Source: Leptolyngbya sp. KIOST-1 (GTDB lineage Bacteria > Cyanobacteriota > Cyanobacteriia > Phormidesmidales > Phormidesmidaceae). From it: a stretch of 64,000 nucleotides of DNA. The stretch spans positions 2,542,001 to 2,606,000 of the forward strand of contig NZ_JQFA01000002.1 of the NCBI RefSeq assembly GCF_000763385.1. Reading direction: 5' to 3'. Shown here one piece after another: positions 8,774-19,450 of this stretch (the stretch's first letter is position 1; every line of letters starts with the position of its first letter). A program made the position numbers and the translations under genes. The notes below the pieces were generated by a model, which had not been told where the DNA came from, did not search any database, and was given only the letters and a program-made list of their open reading frames with translations.

Positions 8774-8810
8774 CAAGGCAGCGGGGCACAGCGAGTGTCT
8801 CGCTGCCTTG
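8774..8810. terminator. Hairpin after the DUF1400 gene
   Basis: CAAGGCAGCG pairs with CGCTGCCTTG around a 17-base loop, 53 bp after the stop codon. There is no clear T-run on the plus strand, so it may act as an mRNA-end hairpin rather than a classical Rho-independent terminator. Confidence 0.4.
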
Positions 8811-9439
8811 GTGCTATAGCGGTCGTTTCAGGGATGGGATGCTGCTGCCCGCTCTGTAATATTCCGTTGCACAGGGCAAAAGTTTACGAATGTATAGAAA
8901 AATCCCTGGGCGATTGGGCGGTTGGCCTCTGCCCCCCGCTAGCGAGGTCCATTTAGGGCCCTTCACCGCCGCCGGTTCAGGGGGGACGAAGGCGATCGCC
9001 CCCATTCAGGCCGGTCCAAAGCCGCAGGCTACGCAAAGTCGAGTGATTTGAGAACGCTTAATGCCCCAGAAGTTTTAAGGTTGTCGTTTTTGCTATTGTT
9101 TCCATTTAAGCTAAGCAAGCCTATAAAAAGCCATTAGAGTCTTTATATTTGTCTGAGGCTGTTTCTGGGCTTCCCTGAGTTCTTCAGGTTGCCCCAAGAG
9201 TACAGGAGTCTTTCGGGGTGGGCTGTTTGTCAGCTCACCCCCTTCCCAAGCCCCAGTTCCTATGTCCATAATCCAAACAGCCGAAACACCCTGGGCGCGT
9301 AGGCAACTGCGTTGACCCTGTTTGTTTAATCGTCAATCCAGGTCCAGCGGGCCAGGTCCAGCGGGTAGGATGCCTATCTAAGCGCGATCGCCCCTGGACC
9401 GGGTTTGGCCCTATCCGCCCTAGATGAGTATTCTCCCCT
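8811..9439. other. Long intergenic region upstream of chlL
   Basis: About 630 bp with no supported gene. The stretch about 9045-9165 is distinctly AT-richer than its surroundings (GTTTTTGCTATTGTTTCC, CCTATAAAAAGCC) and is the likeliest place for the chlL promoter. A direct repeat GGTCCAGCGGG occurs twice at about 9341-9366. I cannot identify a regulator site. Confidence 0.35.
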
Positions 9440-10321
9440 ATGGTTCACCAGACTCTCAAGCTTTCTGTGTACGGGAAAGGGGGCATTGGTAAGTCCACCA
9501 CCAGCTGCAACATTTCGGTGGCCCTGGCCAAGCGGGGCCGCAAGGTACTGCAAATTGGCTGTGACCCCAAGCACGACAGCACCTTTACCCTCACCGGGTT
9601 CCTCATTCCCACCATCATCGACACCCTGCAAGAAAAGAACTTCCACTACGAAGACGTGTGGGCCGAAGATGTGATCTACAAGGGCTACGGCGGCGTGCAC
9701 TGTGTGGAGGCGGGCGGCCCTCCAGCGGGGGCGGGCTGCGGCGGCTACGTGGTGGGCGAAACCGTGAAGCTGCTGAAGGAACTCAACGCCTTCGACGAGT
9801 ACGACGTGATTCTCTTCGATGTGCTGGGGGACGTGGTCTGCGGCGGCTTTGCGGCCCCGCTGAACTACTCCGACTACTGCCTGATTGTCACCGACAACGG
9901 CTTTGATGCCCTGTTTGCCGCCAACCGCATTGCCGCCTCGGTGCGCGAAAAGGCCCGCACCCACCCCCTGCGCCTGGCCGGGCTGATCGGCAACCGCACC
10001 TCCAAGCGCGATCTGATCGACAAGTACATCGAGCATGTGCCCATGCCGGTACTGGAAATTCTGCCGCTGATTGAGGACATCCGCATCTCGCGGGTGAAGG
10101 GCAAGACGGTGTTTGAGATGGCCGAGAGCGATCCCTCTCTGGATCCGGTGTGCCAGTACTACCTCAACATCGCCGACCAGATTCTGGCCCGCCCCGAGGG
10201 CGTGGTACCCCAGGATGCCGCCGATCGCGAACTGTTTAGCCTGCTGTCGGACTTCTACCTCAACCCGCCCGCAAGCGCGCCCAAGCAGGAGGTCGATGAG
10301 ATGGATCTAATGATGGTTTAG
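9440..10321 (+). CDS. chlL: Light-independent protochlorophyllide reductase, ChlL subunit
   Basis: ChlL is the homodimeric, nitrogenase-Fe-protein-like ATPase of dark-operative protochlorophyllide reductase. It passes electrons from a [4Fe-4S] cluster to ChlN-ChlB. The P-loop GKGGIGKST is at residues 12-20. Cys100 and Cys134, spaced 34 residues as in the family, are the expected cluster ligands at the dimer interface. The 293 residues cover the full length. chlL is followed by two DUF5331 genes and the disrupted chlN, a normal cyanobacterial order apart from the break. Confidence 0.97.
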   Translation: MVHQTLKLSVYGKGGIGKSTTSCNISVALAKRGRKVLQIGCDPKHDSTFTLTGFLIPTIIDTLQEKNFHYEDVWAEDVIYKGYGGVHCVEAGGPPAGAGCGGYVVGETVKLLKELNAFDEYDVILFDVLGDVVCGGFAAPLNYSDYCLIVTDNGFDALFAANRIAASVREKARTHPLRLAGLIGNRTSKRDLIDKYIEHVPMPVLEILPLIEDIRISRVKGKTVFEMAESDPSLDPVCQYYLNIADQILARPEGVVPQDAADRELFSLLSDFYLNPPASAPKQEVDEMDLMMV

Positions 10322-10344
10322 GGAAAGATGCCCTCCCCCTAAAT

Positions 10345-10445
10345 CCCTCTCCCGAGGGGAGAGGGACTTTGGAAAAAAGCTGGATTTCCTCAGTGGTGAG
10401 AGCCTTTGAAGCGAATCCGGCCCCCCTCTCCCTCGGGGAGAGGGG
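10345..10445. repeat. Pair of CCCTCTCCC/GGGAGAGGG hairpins
   Basis: Two near-perfect palindromes, CCCTCTCCCGAGGGGAGAGG (10345 on) and CCCTCTCCCTCGGGGAGAGG (10424 on), sit 80 bp apart between chlL and the first DUF5331 gene. They look like a dispersed repeat and could end or attenuate the chlL transcript. The rest of the 10322-10643 gap holds nothing recognisable. Confidence 0.6.
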
Positions 10446-10643
10446 CTGGGGTGAGAGCGGCAGATAATTTAAAGGAGGTGATGCTTTAGCGGAACAGCAC
10501 CCAATGGGGTACGTTCCCAGAACAATTCAATTCCACGCTGCAAAAATCCCCTCGAAGCAGTTCTATTCCTGGATCGCTGCATTATCATCGGTACGCAGCC
10601 GTTCAGCGGCGACCCGTAGGCGATTTAGCAAAGAGTCAGGACT

Positions 10644-10991
10644 ATGGCCTTCTTCGAGAACTTTACCCAAGTCATTCGCCAAAAATGGTTGGACTACGTG
10701 CAGTCAAACCGGGCCTGGTTGACGCTGCAAATGCAGCAGACCTCGGTGCGCACCCCCGATGGCGGTCGCCGTCCATCGTCCTTCTTGGTGCTGGGGGTGG
10801 TGAATGCCCTGGAGCCCAAGCTGTCGAACCTGATGGTGCCCTTCTACAAGCTCAACCCCGACGAGGACGCGCTGGTGGAGGTGCTGGGGCTGAACTTTGA
10901 CCCCGAAATGGTGCTGGACAACCCCGACCATACCCAAACCATTGAGGCCAATGAGGAGCAACCACTCCTGCCCGACAGCCCAGATATGTAG
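10644..10991 (+). CDS. DUF5331 protein, first of pair
   Basis: A 115-residue soluble protein with the DUF5331 pattern: FTQVIRQKWLDYVQSNRAWL, then SSFLVLGVVNALEPKLSNLM and EVLGLNFDPEMVL. The next gene is a diverged paralogue with the same layout. Position between chlL and chlN is shared by many cyanobacteria, which hints at a link to dark chlorophyll synthesis. No biochemical role is known to me. Confidence 0.75.
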   Translation: MAFFENFTQVIRQKWLDYVQSNRAWLTLQMQQTSVRTPDGGRRPSSFLVLGVVNALEPKLSNLMVPFYKLNPDEDALVEVLGLNFDPEMVLDNPDHTQTIEANEEQPLLPDSPDM

Positions 10992-11076
10992 ACCTATTAA
11001 TAGAACCGAAGGGACTGGATTTTCTGGTTTAATCAATCTCTGGACATGAGGTTGGCGACCCCCGCCCCGAGGATCT

Positions 11077-13496
<2,420 letters not shown>

Positions 13497-13510
13497 TAAG
13501 TGTTCGAGGC

Positions 13511-13619
13511 AGATCCCAGGGTTCTTTGAGAACCCTGGGATCTCTCCACAGCAAGCATTTTGCCGACGATAGGAAGCCTTACAGCCAGATCCCAGGGTTT
13601 TCTAAAAACCCTGGGATCT
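13511..13619. repeat. REP doublet left of the RAYT transposase
   Basis: Two hairpins, 13511-13543 and 13587-13619, each AGATCCCAGGGTT...AACCCTGGGATCT, starting 76 bp apart. After the first comes CTCCACAGCAAGCATTTTGC and after the second the related CGCAAAGCATTTTGC. The same doublet with the same spacing lies on the other side of the transposase gene. Confidence 0.88.
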
Positions 13620-13685
13620 TTTTACGCAAAGCATTTTGCTAACAGTGGGGAACTCTACAAGCAGGTTCTCTCAGCTTGATCAGCT

Positions 13686-14258
13686 ATGCCGCGCCGAAAA
13701 GTTGCCTTTTTGCCAGGGCACTACTATCACCTCTACAACCGAGGCAATAATCGGCAGAATATCTTCTTCGATCGCGAGCACTACCTCTTCTTTCTGCGCC
13801 AGTTTCGCCACCATGTGGCCGCCGAAGCTGCTGATGTGATCGCCTACTGCCTGATGCCGAACCACTACCATTTCCTGGTGTATCTGCGAGAAGACAGTCT
13901 CTCGGAGAAAATGGGATACCTATCTCTGTCCTACACGAAGGCGATCAACAAGCGGTGCCAGCGCTCTGGAGGGCTTTTCCAGGGGCCGTTTCAAGCGATT
14001 CATGTGGATGCTGAGGCCTATCTGCTGAACCTATCTCGCTATATTCACCTGAATCCGGTGAAGGCGGGGTTGGTGCAGCGCCCGGAGGATTGGGAGTTTT
14101 CGAGCTATCAGGAGTACGTGGAACGGCGCAGGGGAACGCTGCCCCATTACCGAGGGTTGCAACAACAGGCCGGTGGAGCGACGGCCTACCAAGCTTTTGT
14201 GGAATCTGAGTCTGTTCTGATGCCAGCGGCGCTACAGAGTTTGATGCTCGATGAGTAG
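13686..14258 (+). CDS. REP-associated tyrosine transposase (RAYT, Y1/HUH family)
   Basis: A single-strand DNA transposase of the IS200-related HUH superfamily that nicks and joins REP hairpins. The N-terminal HYYHLYNRGNN block is typical. The HUH metal motif is His60-Tyr61-His62 in MPNHYHFLVYL, and the probable nucleophile is Tyr83 in SYTKAINKR. The product has 190 residues and looks intact. It is flanked on both sides by REP doublets, the normal arrangement for this domesticated family, which usually does not move as a self-contained insertion sequence. Confidence 0.9.
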   Translation: MPRRKVAFLPGHYYHLYNRGNNRQNIFFDREHYLFFLRQFRHHVAAEAADVIAYCLMPNHYHFLVYLREDSLSEKMGYLSLSYTKAINKRCQRSGGLFQGPFQAIHVDAEAYLLNLSRYIHLNPVKAGLVQRPEDWEFSSYQEYVERRRGTLPHYRGLQQQAGGATAYQAFVESESVLMPAALQSLMLDE

Positions 14259-14264
14259 TAAGCC

Positions 14265-14374
14265 AGATCCCAAGGTTCTTTAAGAACCCTGGGATCTCTC
14301 CACAGCAAGCATTTCGCCTACAGAGAGGGATCTTCGCATCCAGATTCCAGGGTTTTTCAAAAACCCTGGAATCT
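14265..14374. repeat. REP doublet right of the RAYT transposase
   Basis: Hairpins 14265-14297 and 14342-14374, starting 77 bp apart. The first has one stem mismatch (AAGG against CCCTGG). The second reads AGATTCCAGGG...CCCTGGAATCT, where C-to-T on one arm is matched by G-to-A on the other, keeping the stem. The shared CTCCACAGCAAGCATTTCGC lies between them. Confidence 0.88.
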
Positions 14375-14534
14375 TTAGATAACGCTCAGATCGCAGTGAA
14401 TCGCCCACCCTGGAGCAACTACCGTTGGTAGCGATCGCCCTTCAGCACACCAGTATCGCCATCGTCAGCCTGAAAGCACCAACAAAATTACGCAATCGAC
14501 CGGCTATCCTTCTATGAAAGTGACATTCTATTCA

Positions 14535-15713
14535 TCAAGTCTTGCGGGTACTATTCTGACCAAACTCCCACTTTATGTATTCGACCTCTTCAAGCAAAGC
14601 CTCTGTGTGAACCCAAGTTACAAATCCCGAAAAAATGCATCTGAATTGAGGACTGTAGACATAAACATGATGCACGTTAGCGAAATTCTTGATTAACCTC
14701 AGCCGTCCGCTACCATCACGAAAATCAAACGACTCGATCACATCTTCCTTTGAATGAAGCTTGACACCAGGGCGAGCCATTCCAGGGACCTTTTTCAGCA
14801 AAGTAATTACCCTATCAGAAAATTTAATTATACTAATGACTTGGTTGGATATAGATTGAGCAACCTCAGGGAGCTTCCAATAACTACTATGAGCATCAAC
14901 CGTACTTGTAATTAGAGCAACTTCTTGCTGGCCAATCTTACGTGCTGCTGTCTCTAGCAAATTTGCATCTTTGTCAATAAACTGGTCACGAAAGACGAGT
15001 TGGCTATCATCACCTAAATTTAAGCTTGCACCCAAAGGATATGCGATTATATCAGAGGCATGTACAACATTCAGCCAGTTGATTTTTCTCGGTGTGTAAG
15101 CTTGAATCTTTCGTTCGATATCCTGAGCATTGATACCAAGCATGGTATTGAAGAACAAAATGGGAGATCCCATAGTGGTAATACTCGAAAGAGATGCCTT
15201 TCCAGGCTTACTTTTGTTTTCTCCCTTTGAAATTAGACTTCGGATTAAGCGGGCTGGATCGTCTTCTTCAAATTTCTCCGAGAACAGAATGTCCCAAAGA
15301 ATTACTGTTCCCAGGGAGTGAGCAATAATGTGTAGCTCTTCTTCCTCTGGATGCTTCTCCATGAACTTATGTAGTTGATCTGCGATCAGCCGTCTTACCT
15401 CACGGCCTTGATTTTCATTCATGTATGTGAACATATCACCGGCAAACTCTGAAATTAGCCCCTCCCTAAATTGCCTATATCGAAAGGAATTTTTGGCATT
15501 GACGCCAGGGGCTCTTTTCTCAAGGGAATTGAGATCTATGTCAATAGAATTCCAAATTTTGTTGAAGTCATTTAGGACGTGACCCCAAAAGCTAGTGTAG
15601 AAATATGGCAGTGTTTGCTCTGCCTGACTGAATTCCTTCTTGATGCCATCGATCAACGAATTTGAGTACTTAACATCTCTAGTTGCAACGCCATGAATAA
15701 AGAAAACTAGCAT
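14535..15713 (-). CDS. Alpha/beta-hydrolase family protein, AT-rich
   Basis: A 392-residue protein beginning MLVFFIHGVATRD, the HG oxyanion-type strand of lipases and hydrolases. It has the nucleophile elbow AHSLG at residues 131-135 (Ser133) and a candidate catalytic histidine in TVDAHSSYW. No signal peptide is seen. Substrate is unknown. Base composition is clearly more AT-rich than the rest of the window and HIP1 sites are nearly absent, so recent horizontal acquisition is likely. It lies between a RAYT/REP block and a toxin-antitoxin graveyard. Confidence 0.75.
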   Translation of the reverse strand: MLVFFIHGVATRDVKYSNSLIDGIKKEFSQAEQTLPYFYTSFWGHVLNDFNKIWNSIDIDLNSLEKRAPGVNAKNSFRYRQFREGLISEFAGDMFTYMNENQGREVRRLIADQLHKFMEKHPEEEELHIIAHSLGTVILWDILFSEKFEEDDPARLIRSLISKGENKSKPGKASLSSITTMGSPILFFNTMLGINAQDIERKIQAYTPRKINWLNVVHASDIIAYPLGASLNLGDDSQLVFRDQFIDKDANLLETAARKIGQQEVALITSTVDAHSSYWKLPEVAQSISNQVISIIKFSDRVITLLKKVPGMARPGVKLHSKEDVIESFDFRDGSGRLRLIKNFANVHHVYVYSPQFRCIFSGFVTWVHTEALLEEVEYIKWEFGQNSTRKT

Positions 15714-15979
15714 GTCTTCAGTGAAAGAATGGGGTTTTATAACCTTTTAGCTTTATTCAGTAAGCTTTAAGAATAGCTGAAATATCGGGTTTGCTTCTAG
15801 TATTCCCTTAAGTTAAACGGAAAATATACATAGCCTACTTTCAATCTTAACCTTTCCCAATTAGGTGAGTGGAGGATTCAAGCACCTCCACCCACTAATG
15901 TTGCCCATCCTGCTGTGTCTGTTACAGATCGCCTGTTGGGCGCTTACCCACAGTGTCTCCTATCGATAGGCGGGGGAGG

Positions 15980-16217
15980 GATGTCCATTGCATAAAAGAT
16001 ACCATCAGCATCGATCTGATGGATGGCCGCACTATTACCGTTCCGCTAATTTAGTATCCGCTAGTATCCGCCACTGCTGAACGCAGCGCCCCAACAGCTT
16101 GCCTAGTGGGAAATCTGCGGCGGCGGCTACGGCATCCACTGGGAAGCCCTGGACGAAGACTTGAGCACTGAGGGAATGTTGCGTGGGGCACCTGCCCCAG
16201 AGACAAGAGCGAGGTAG
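15980..16217 (+). pseudogene. DUF2442 gene remnant
   Basis: The plus strand reads DVHCIKDTISIDLMDGRTIT, then a stop. After a frame change it reads LLNAAPQQLA, another stop, then WEICGGGYGIHWEALDEDLS and a final stop at 16215. The last phrase is the hallmark C-terminus of DUF2442 proteins. At least one frameshift and internal stops make it non-functional. It sits 4 bp before the DUF4926 gene, its usual companion. Confidence 0.75.
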
Positions 16218-16221
16218 CGGG

Positions 16222-16428
16222 ATGTTGAAAGAACTGGATGTCGTTACGCTTACCCACAATCTTCCTGAACATGGCTTACCGAAGGGTAGTCGGGGTGCAA
16301 TTGTGCACTGCTATAGGGATAAGCAAGCGTTTGAGGTAGAGTTTGTGGCTGAGTCTGGGGACACTCTAGCCCTGCTAACCCTAGAAAAAGGCGATATTCA
16401 GGCTTATTGCCCTCAATCATCAGGTTGA
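16222..16428 (+). CDS. DUF4926 small protein
   Basis: A 68-residue protein starting at the ATG at 16222: MLKELDVVTLTHNLPEHGLP, then GAIVHCYRDKQAFEVEFV and LALLTLEKGDIQAY. This is the DUF4926 pattern, a small SH3-like fold common in cyanobacteria. It is often paired with DUF2442 or DUF6883 genes and suspected to be part of toxin-antitoxin-like pairs. Its upstream DUF2442 partner is a pseudogene here. Confidence 0.8.
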   Translation: MLKELDVVTLTHNLPEHGLPKGSRGAIVHCYRDKQAFEVEFVAESGDTLALLTLEKGDIQAYCPQSSG

Positions 16429-16514
16429 AACTGGGAAATGTGGGCGATCGCACCCCTGGATTATCTGTCGTCGATAGCGATCGCCCATCATCACTGAGGA
16501 AACGAAACGTAAGT

Positions 16515-16613
16515 TCAATCCATCAAAGCCTGAATCTGATAAGGCGTACCAGCAAGGGCGCGAATCAACTTTTGATCTGCGGTTATCAAGGGCAACTGTA
16601 AGCGTTCAGATAG
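16515..16613 (-). pseudogene. vapC: vapC 3' fragment separated by the insertion element
   Basis: Reads LSERLQLPLITADQKLIRAL and further to QALMD, the C-terminus of a PIN-domain toxin, with its stop at 16515-16517. It joins exactly in frame to the vapC 5' part that ends at 18865: ...YDACFQIAQH plus LSERLQLPLITAD. The DUF6399-like element occupies the interval. Confidence 0.85.
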
Positions 16614-16749
16614 GGGTATCAACGTAAAGCGGGACAAAGGGAGCTTCAGTGCAACGTATCAATAAGCACCCTATCGAGAAGAGATAAAAGGCTCTGCGGC
16701 AGCGCCCAGAGCCCGGTATCGTTACCGGTACGAATTCAAAACGGGAACG

Positions 16750-17088
16750 ATGACCTCTACTATACGAGAGCGGCGACAACAGGTGGCCGAATGTTTGAGA
16801 ACGCAAGGTCGAGCGGCGCTGAGTGCGCTAGCTGAGGCGACGGGATTGAGCCGCAGCAGTGTTCATCGCCATCGGCAGTCGATAGACCGCGCTGAGCAAC
16901 ACCCTGAGTCAGGCTGGTGGGAAACAGCGGTGGGATATCCGTGGCTAGTACGCCTGGTGATAGCGGTGGTGTATCACTTTGGGATTAAGCAAGGGGTTGG
17001 AGCCGAGAGCCTATCGGCGTTCTTTAAGGCGATTCATCTGGACACTCACATGGGTAGTTCGGCCACAGCATTACGACAACTCAAACAT
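16750..17088 (+). pseudogene. DUF6399 transposase-like gene, 5' part
   Basis: The N-terminal 113 residues contain a helix-turn-helix (ALAEATGLSRSSVHRHRQSI) and the family block YPWLVRLVIAVVYHFGIKQG then GVGAESLSAFF. At 17089 the frame crosses into duplicated DNA from the Cys-rich gene and loses homology. The 3' end of the gene is at 18677-18854. DUF6399 assignment is from recalled family patterns, not a search. Confidence 0.65.
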
Positions 17089-17408
17089 CTGACCTTTCTC
17101 GCTGCACCCTCGACGTCACTCGCGTGGCGGAGGTCGATGTCGCCCAGGCGCTGCTGGCCTGCCAGAGCGATCGCCGCCCCCAGGACCTGGCTAGCTGCGT
17201 GGGTACTATTCACCGGTCGCTGGCGGTGACCAACTCTACCGCCGTGCTCAACAACTGCCGCCGCAGCGTGCTGCCCCTGCGCTTTGCTGACTGCGTGGTG
17301 GGGGTGGCTGCCGCCGCCGACCTGGCGGTGACCGACTCCCTACGGCAGTGCAGCGCCGCTGGCTACTTGCCTGAGGACGTGGCCCCGACCTTTATTTTTG
17401 CCCGCTAG
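17089..17408 (+). pseudogene. Fragment of the secreted Cys-rich protein gene
   Basis: Corresponds to the last 320 bp of the gene at 24157-24681, without start codon or signal peptide. It retains the original stop at 17406-17408. Confidence 0.85.
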
Positions 17409-17524
17409 CGCAATGGTCTAGTTCGGCAAGGCGGGTAGAACCCTGCTGTTTGGAAAGCTTGAAGCGCAAGGCGTGCCTCATTATTGAACAGTGCATTTTG
17501 CAGTTCACTACCGAGACTCAGGCG

Positions 17525-17599
17525 CTAGCTAATGAACTGCATCACAATGATGCCAACAGCCCAGACAAAGCAGATCCAGGGAATTAAGCTCGTTATCAT
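17525..17599 (-). CDS. 24-residue membrane peptide ORF, duplicate copy
   Basis: Same as 24798-24872: MITSLIPWICFVWAVGIIVM followed by QFIS, preceded by AGGAG seven bases upstream. It exists here only because it lies in the duplicated block. Confidence 0.35.
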   Translation of the reverse strand: MITSLIPWICFVWAVGIIVMQFIS

Positions 17600-17879
17600 A
17601 GGGGCTCCTAACAATTCTTCTGGTCACAAAAAATCTCTTAGTTCTACTGTAGTCAGGCATTGGGACGGTTCCGAGGGCAGAAAACCGAACTCGTTTTTCG
17701 GCAAAAGCAGGCCGGCGGCAGGGGTCAGCGGCTCTGCCCCTAGGGCGGTCGACCCTGGGGCAGGGCAGAGACCGATGGGGTGAGGAAAAATGCTGGGTGG
17801 GGTTTACTCTCCTGGCTTGCGTCGCGTATAGTAGTAGACTGTGTCTGTGATAAAAAGGTCTTACGGCTAGAGAAACCAA

Positions 17880-18182
17880 ATGGCTAAGAAAAGCATGATT
17901 GCGCGGGAGCGCAAGCGGGAAAAACTGGTGGCAAAGTATGCCCAGAAGCGCGAGGCGCTGCTGGAAGAGTTTAACAATGCCGGAAGCCAGCAGGAGAAGG
18001 TGGCAATCCACCGTAAAATTCAGCAGCTTCCCCGCAACAGCGCGCCGACTCGCCTGCACAATCGCTGCTGGATGACGGGTCGCCCCCGCGGCTACTACCG
18101 CGACTTTGGGCTCTGCCGCAACAAGCTGCGGGAGATGGCCCACCAGGGACTGCTGCCCGGCGTGGTCAAGTCCAGCTGGTAA
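17880..18182 (+). CDS. rpsN: 30S ribosomal protein S14, duplicate copy
   Basis: Identical to the S14 gene at 25153-25455, including about 790 bp upstream, and therefore potentially expressed. It is the zinc-free 100-residue S14 type (no CxxC pairs) with the C-terminal block [20 protein letters not shown]. An extra identical ribosomal-protein gene lying inside an insertion element is unusual; see findings. Confidence 0.9.
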   Translation: MAKKSMIARERKREKLVAKYAQKREALLEEFNNAGSQQEKVAIHRKIQQLPRNSAPTRLHNRCWMTGRPRGYYRDFGLCRNKLREMAHQGLLPGVVKSSW

Positions 18183-18238
18183 GCTTTCGGTATTTGAGCT
18201 GATGTGAGGGTTTTGCCCTCAGGTCCAATATTTATTCA

Positions 18239-18267
18239 AAGGCTTGGGTATTGCCCGAGCCTTTTTT
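18239..18267 (+). terminator. Rho-independent terminator of rpsN, duplicate copy
   Basis: AGGCTTGGG-TATTG-CCCGAGCC stem followed by TTTTTT, 57 bp after the rpsN stop. Identical to 25512-25540. Confidence 0.85.
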
Positions 18268-18294
18268 GGCTTGGAAATCCGCCATCCCTTACGC

Positions 18295-18513
18295 TCAAAT
18301 CGTTGCTAGGATGAGCACAAACCCCGGCAGCACCCCTTCACCAGAAAGCTGCTCTGGCTGGCTCAGATCCTCAGTCGGTCGGCCCAGGCCGTAGATCTCT
18401 ACCCGCTTCTCCTGGGGGTCAATCAGCCACCCTAGCCGCACGCCGCAATCTCGATACTCCGCCATCTTGCGCTGAAGCGTGGCCAGCTTGTCCGTCGCTT
18501 TAGTGGTTGTCAC
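18295..18513 (-). pseudogene. Uma2 (DUF820) gene fragment, duplicate copy
   Basis: Identical to 25568-25786; see that entry. Confidence 0.65.
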
Positions 18514-18516
18514 CGC

Positions 18517-18676
18517 TTAGTGGTTGTCACCTTCTGTATCGTCGCCGTCGGGCAACTTGCCGATGCTGTTGGGCTCCAGGGTAGTAGAACGACCGCAGCA
18601 GCGATCGATCCCCAGACTGTCGAACAGCAGGTCGCCGACGGCATTGGCGACGGTAAATTCGCCGTAGAAGCTCTCT
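18517..18676 (-). pseudogene. 3' fragment of the hypothetical gene at 25790-26188
   Basis: Contains only the C-terminal part, EFTVANAVGDLLFDSLGIDR then CCGRSTTLEPNS, ending at the copied stop. Its 5' part is cut off at the duplication boundary at 18676. Confidence 0.8.
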
Positions 18677-18854
18677 CCACAATTTTGACCTCAAGCGTCC
18701 TGATGGTACGACAGCGGCTCAGCGACTCTTTGGCCAGGAGTTTCCTGACCTCTTTGAGTCCGTCTTGAGTACCTTCACAGAGTTACCTATGCCTAGGCGG
18801 TCTTCTTCGTCACAACTGCCCAATCCCTGGTACGGTCAACCTGTCTCGGCTTAA
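18677..18854 (+). pseudogene. DUF6399 transposase-like gene, 3' part
   Basis: Reads HNFDLKRPDGTTAAQRLFGQ, then EFPDLFESVLSTF and a stop at 18852-18854 inside the right terminal inverted repeat. The KRPDGTTAAQRLFG phrase is typical of the C-terminus of DUF6399 proteins. It belongs with 16750-17088. Confidence 0.65.
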
Positions 18855-18864
18855 GTTGATACCC

Positions 18865-19209
18865 ATGTTGAGCTATCTGAAAGCAGGCATCATAGGCTGA
18901 AATATTGTGGGCGATCGCAATTTCCAACGCCTCACTAACAACCTCTTGAATACCGATTGCTTGTAAGGACAACGCCCTCAATCGAGCCAAACTAGCCTTT
19001 GCTTTATCCGCCGGATAGTTAGCCCGGCGCACGTACTGCCAGAGCACATTAGCGCATTCGGCAAAGAACAGCTCAGGAACATACAACTCAGTGTCTGGCT
19101 GAGTGCTCAGTTTCTCAAAAAGTGCCTCTGCTTGGGCTGAGCCTTCTTGCTCAATAAAAAGCTTAATGGCAACGCTGGCATCAACCACACAGCGGGTGGG
19201 TTCACTCAT
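18865..19209 (-). pseudogene. vapC: vapC toxin, 5' part, cut by insertion element
   Basis: VapC toxins are PIN-domain, magnesium-dependent RNases held inactive by VapB. This part carries the PIN start CVVDASVAIKLFIEQEG, the acidic PELFFAECANVLW block and AYDACFQIA. The reading frame continues to a stop at 18793, but its last 23 residues are encoded by the insertion element, so the fourth acidic residue (ITAD) is lost. The missing end survives at 16515-16613. Restored length would be 147 residues, normal for the family. Confidence 0.85.
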
Positions 19210-19450
19210 CGTATCCCCGAATTTCTCGTAAGAGGGTTACGCTGTCGGGGGCGATCGTAGGCGGCGTCCATCGCGCTTGATGAATCTCTTGCAGGATCTT
19301 CGTTTGGCTTTGCCGCTGGGCTTCAATCTCTAGCGCCCGCTGAAGCAGCTTCACAATTTGCTCGTTGATAGAGCGGGACTGAGACAAAGCCATACCCTGA
19401 ATTTGGGTATAGAGAACATCGGGTATCTCTAGAGAACTGAGTTGAGTCAT
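19202..19450 (-). CDS. vapB: VapB/FitA-like antitoxin
   Basis: An 82-residue protein starting with a ribbon-helix-helix-like segment, LEIPDVLYTQIQGMALSQSR then SINEQIVKLLQRALE. This fits a DNA-binding antitoxin that also caps VapC. It overlaps vapC by 8 bp and the upstream DUF2281-like gene by 4 bp, indicating translational coupling in one operon. Because vapC is interrupted, this antitoxin has no intact cognate toxin here. Confidence 0.75.
   Translation of the reverse strand: MTQLSSLEIPDVLYTQIQGMALSQSRSINEQIVKLLQRALEIEAQRQSQTKILQEIHQARWTPPTIAPDSVTLLREIRGYDE

Larger units (their letters stand above)
17089..18676 (+). repeat. 1588-bp direct duplication, copy inside the insertion element
   Basis: Identical, as far as I can read, to 24362-25949 (offset 7273 bp). 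It carries the 3' part of the Cys-rich gene, a 24-codon ORF, rpsN, a terminator, a Uma2 fragment and part of the downstream hypothetical gene. The homology breaks abruptly at both ends. Confidence 0.92.
16614..18864 (+). mobile_element. DUF6399-type insertion element with internal replacement
   Basis: Bounded by imperfect terminal inverted repeats that share GGGTATCAAC, then TAA, CG and GACA at matching positions (left 16614-16639, right 18839-18864). It interrupts vapC. No target-site duplication is visible. The 5' part (16750-17088) and 3' part (18677-18854) of one transposase-like gene remain. The middle is replaced by a 1588-bp copy of the rpsN region (24362-25949). Confidence 0.75.

Noticed and set aside
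18793-18864. Last 23 codons of the apparent vapC frame
   Set aside because: They are encoded by the end of the insertion element; the true C-terminus is at 16515-16613.
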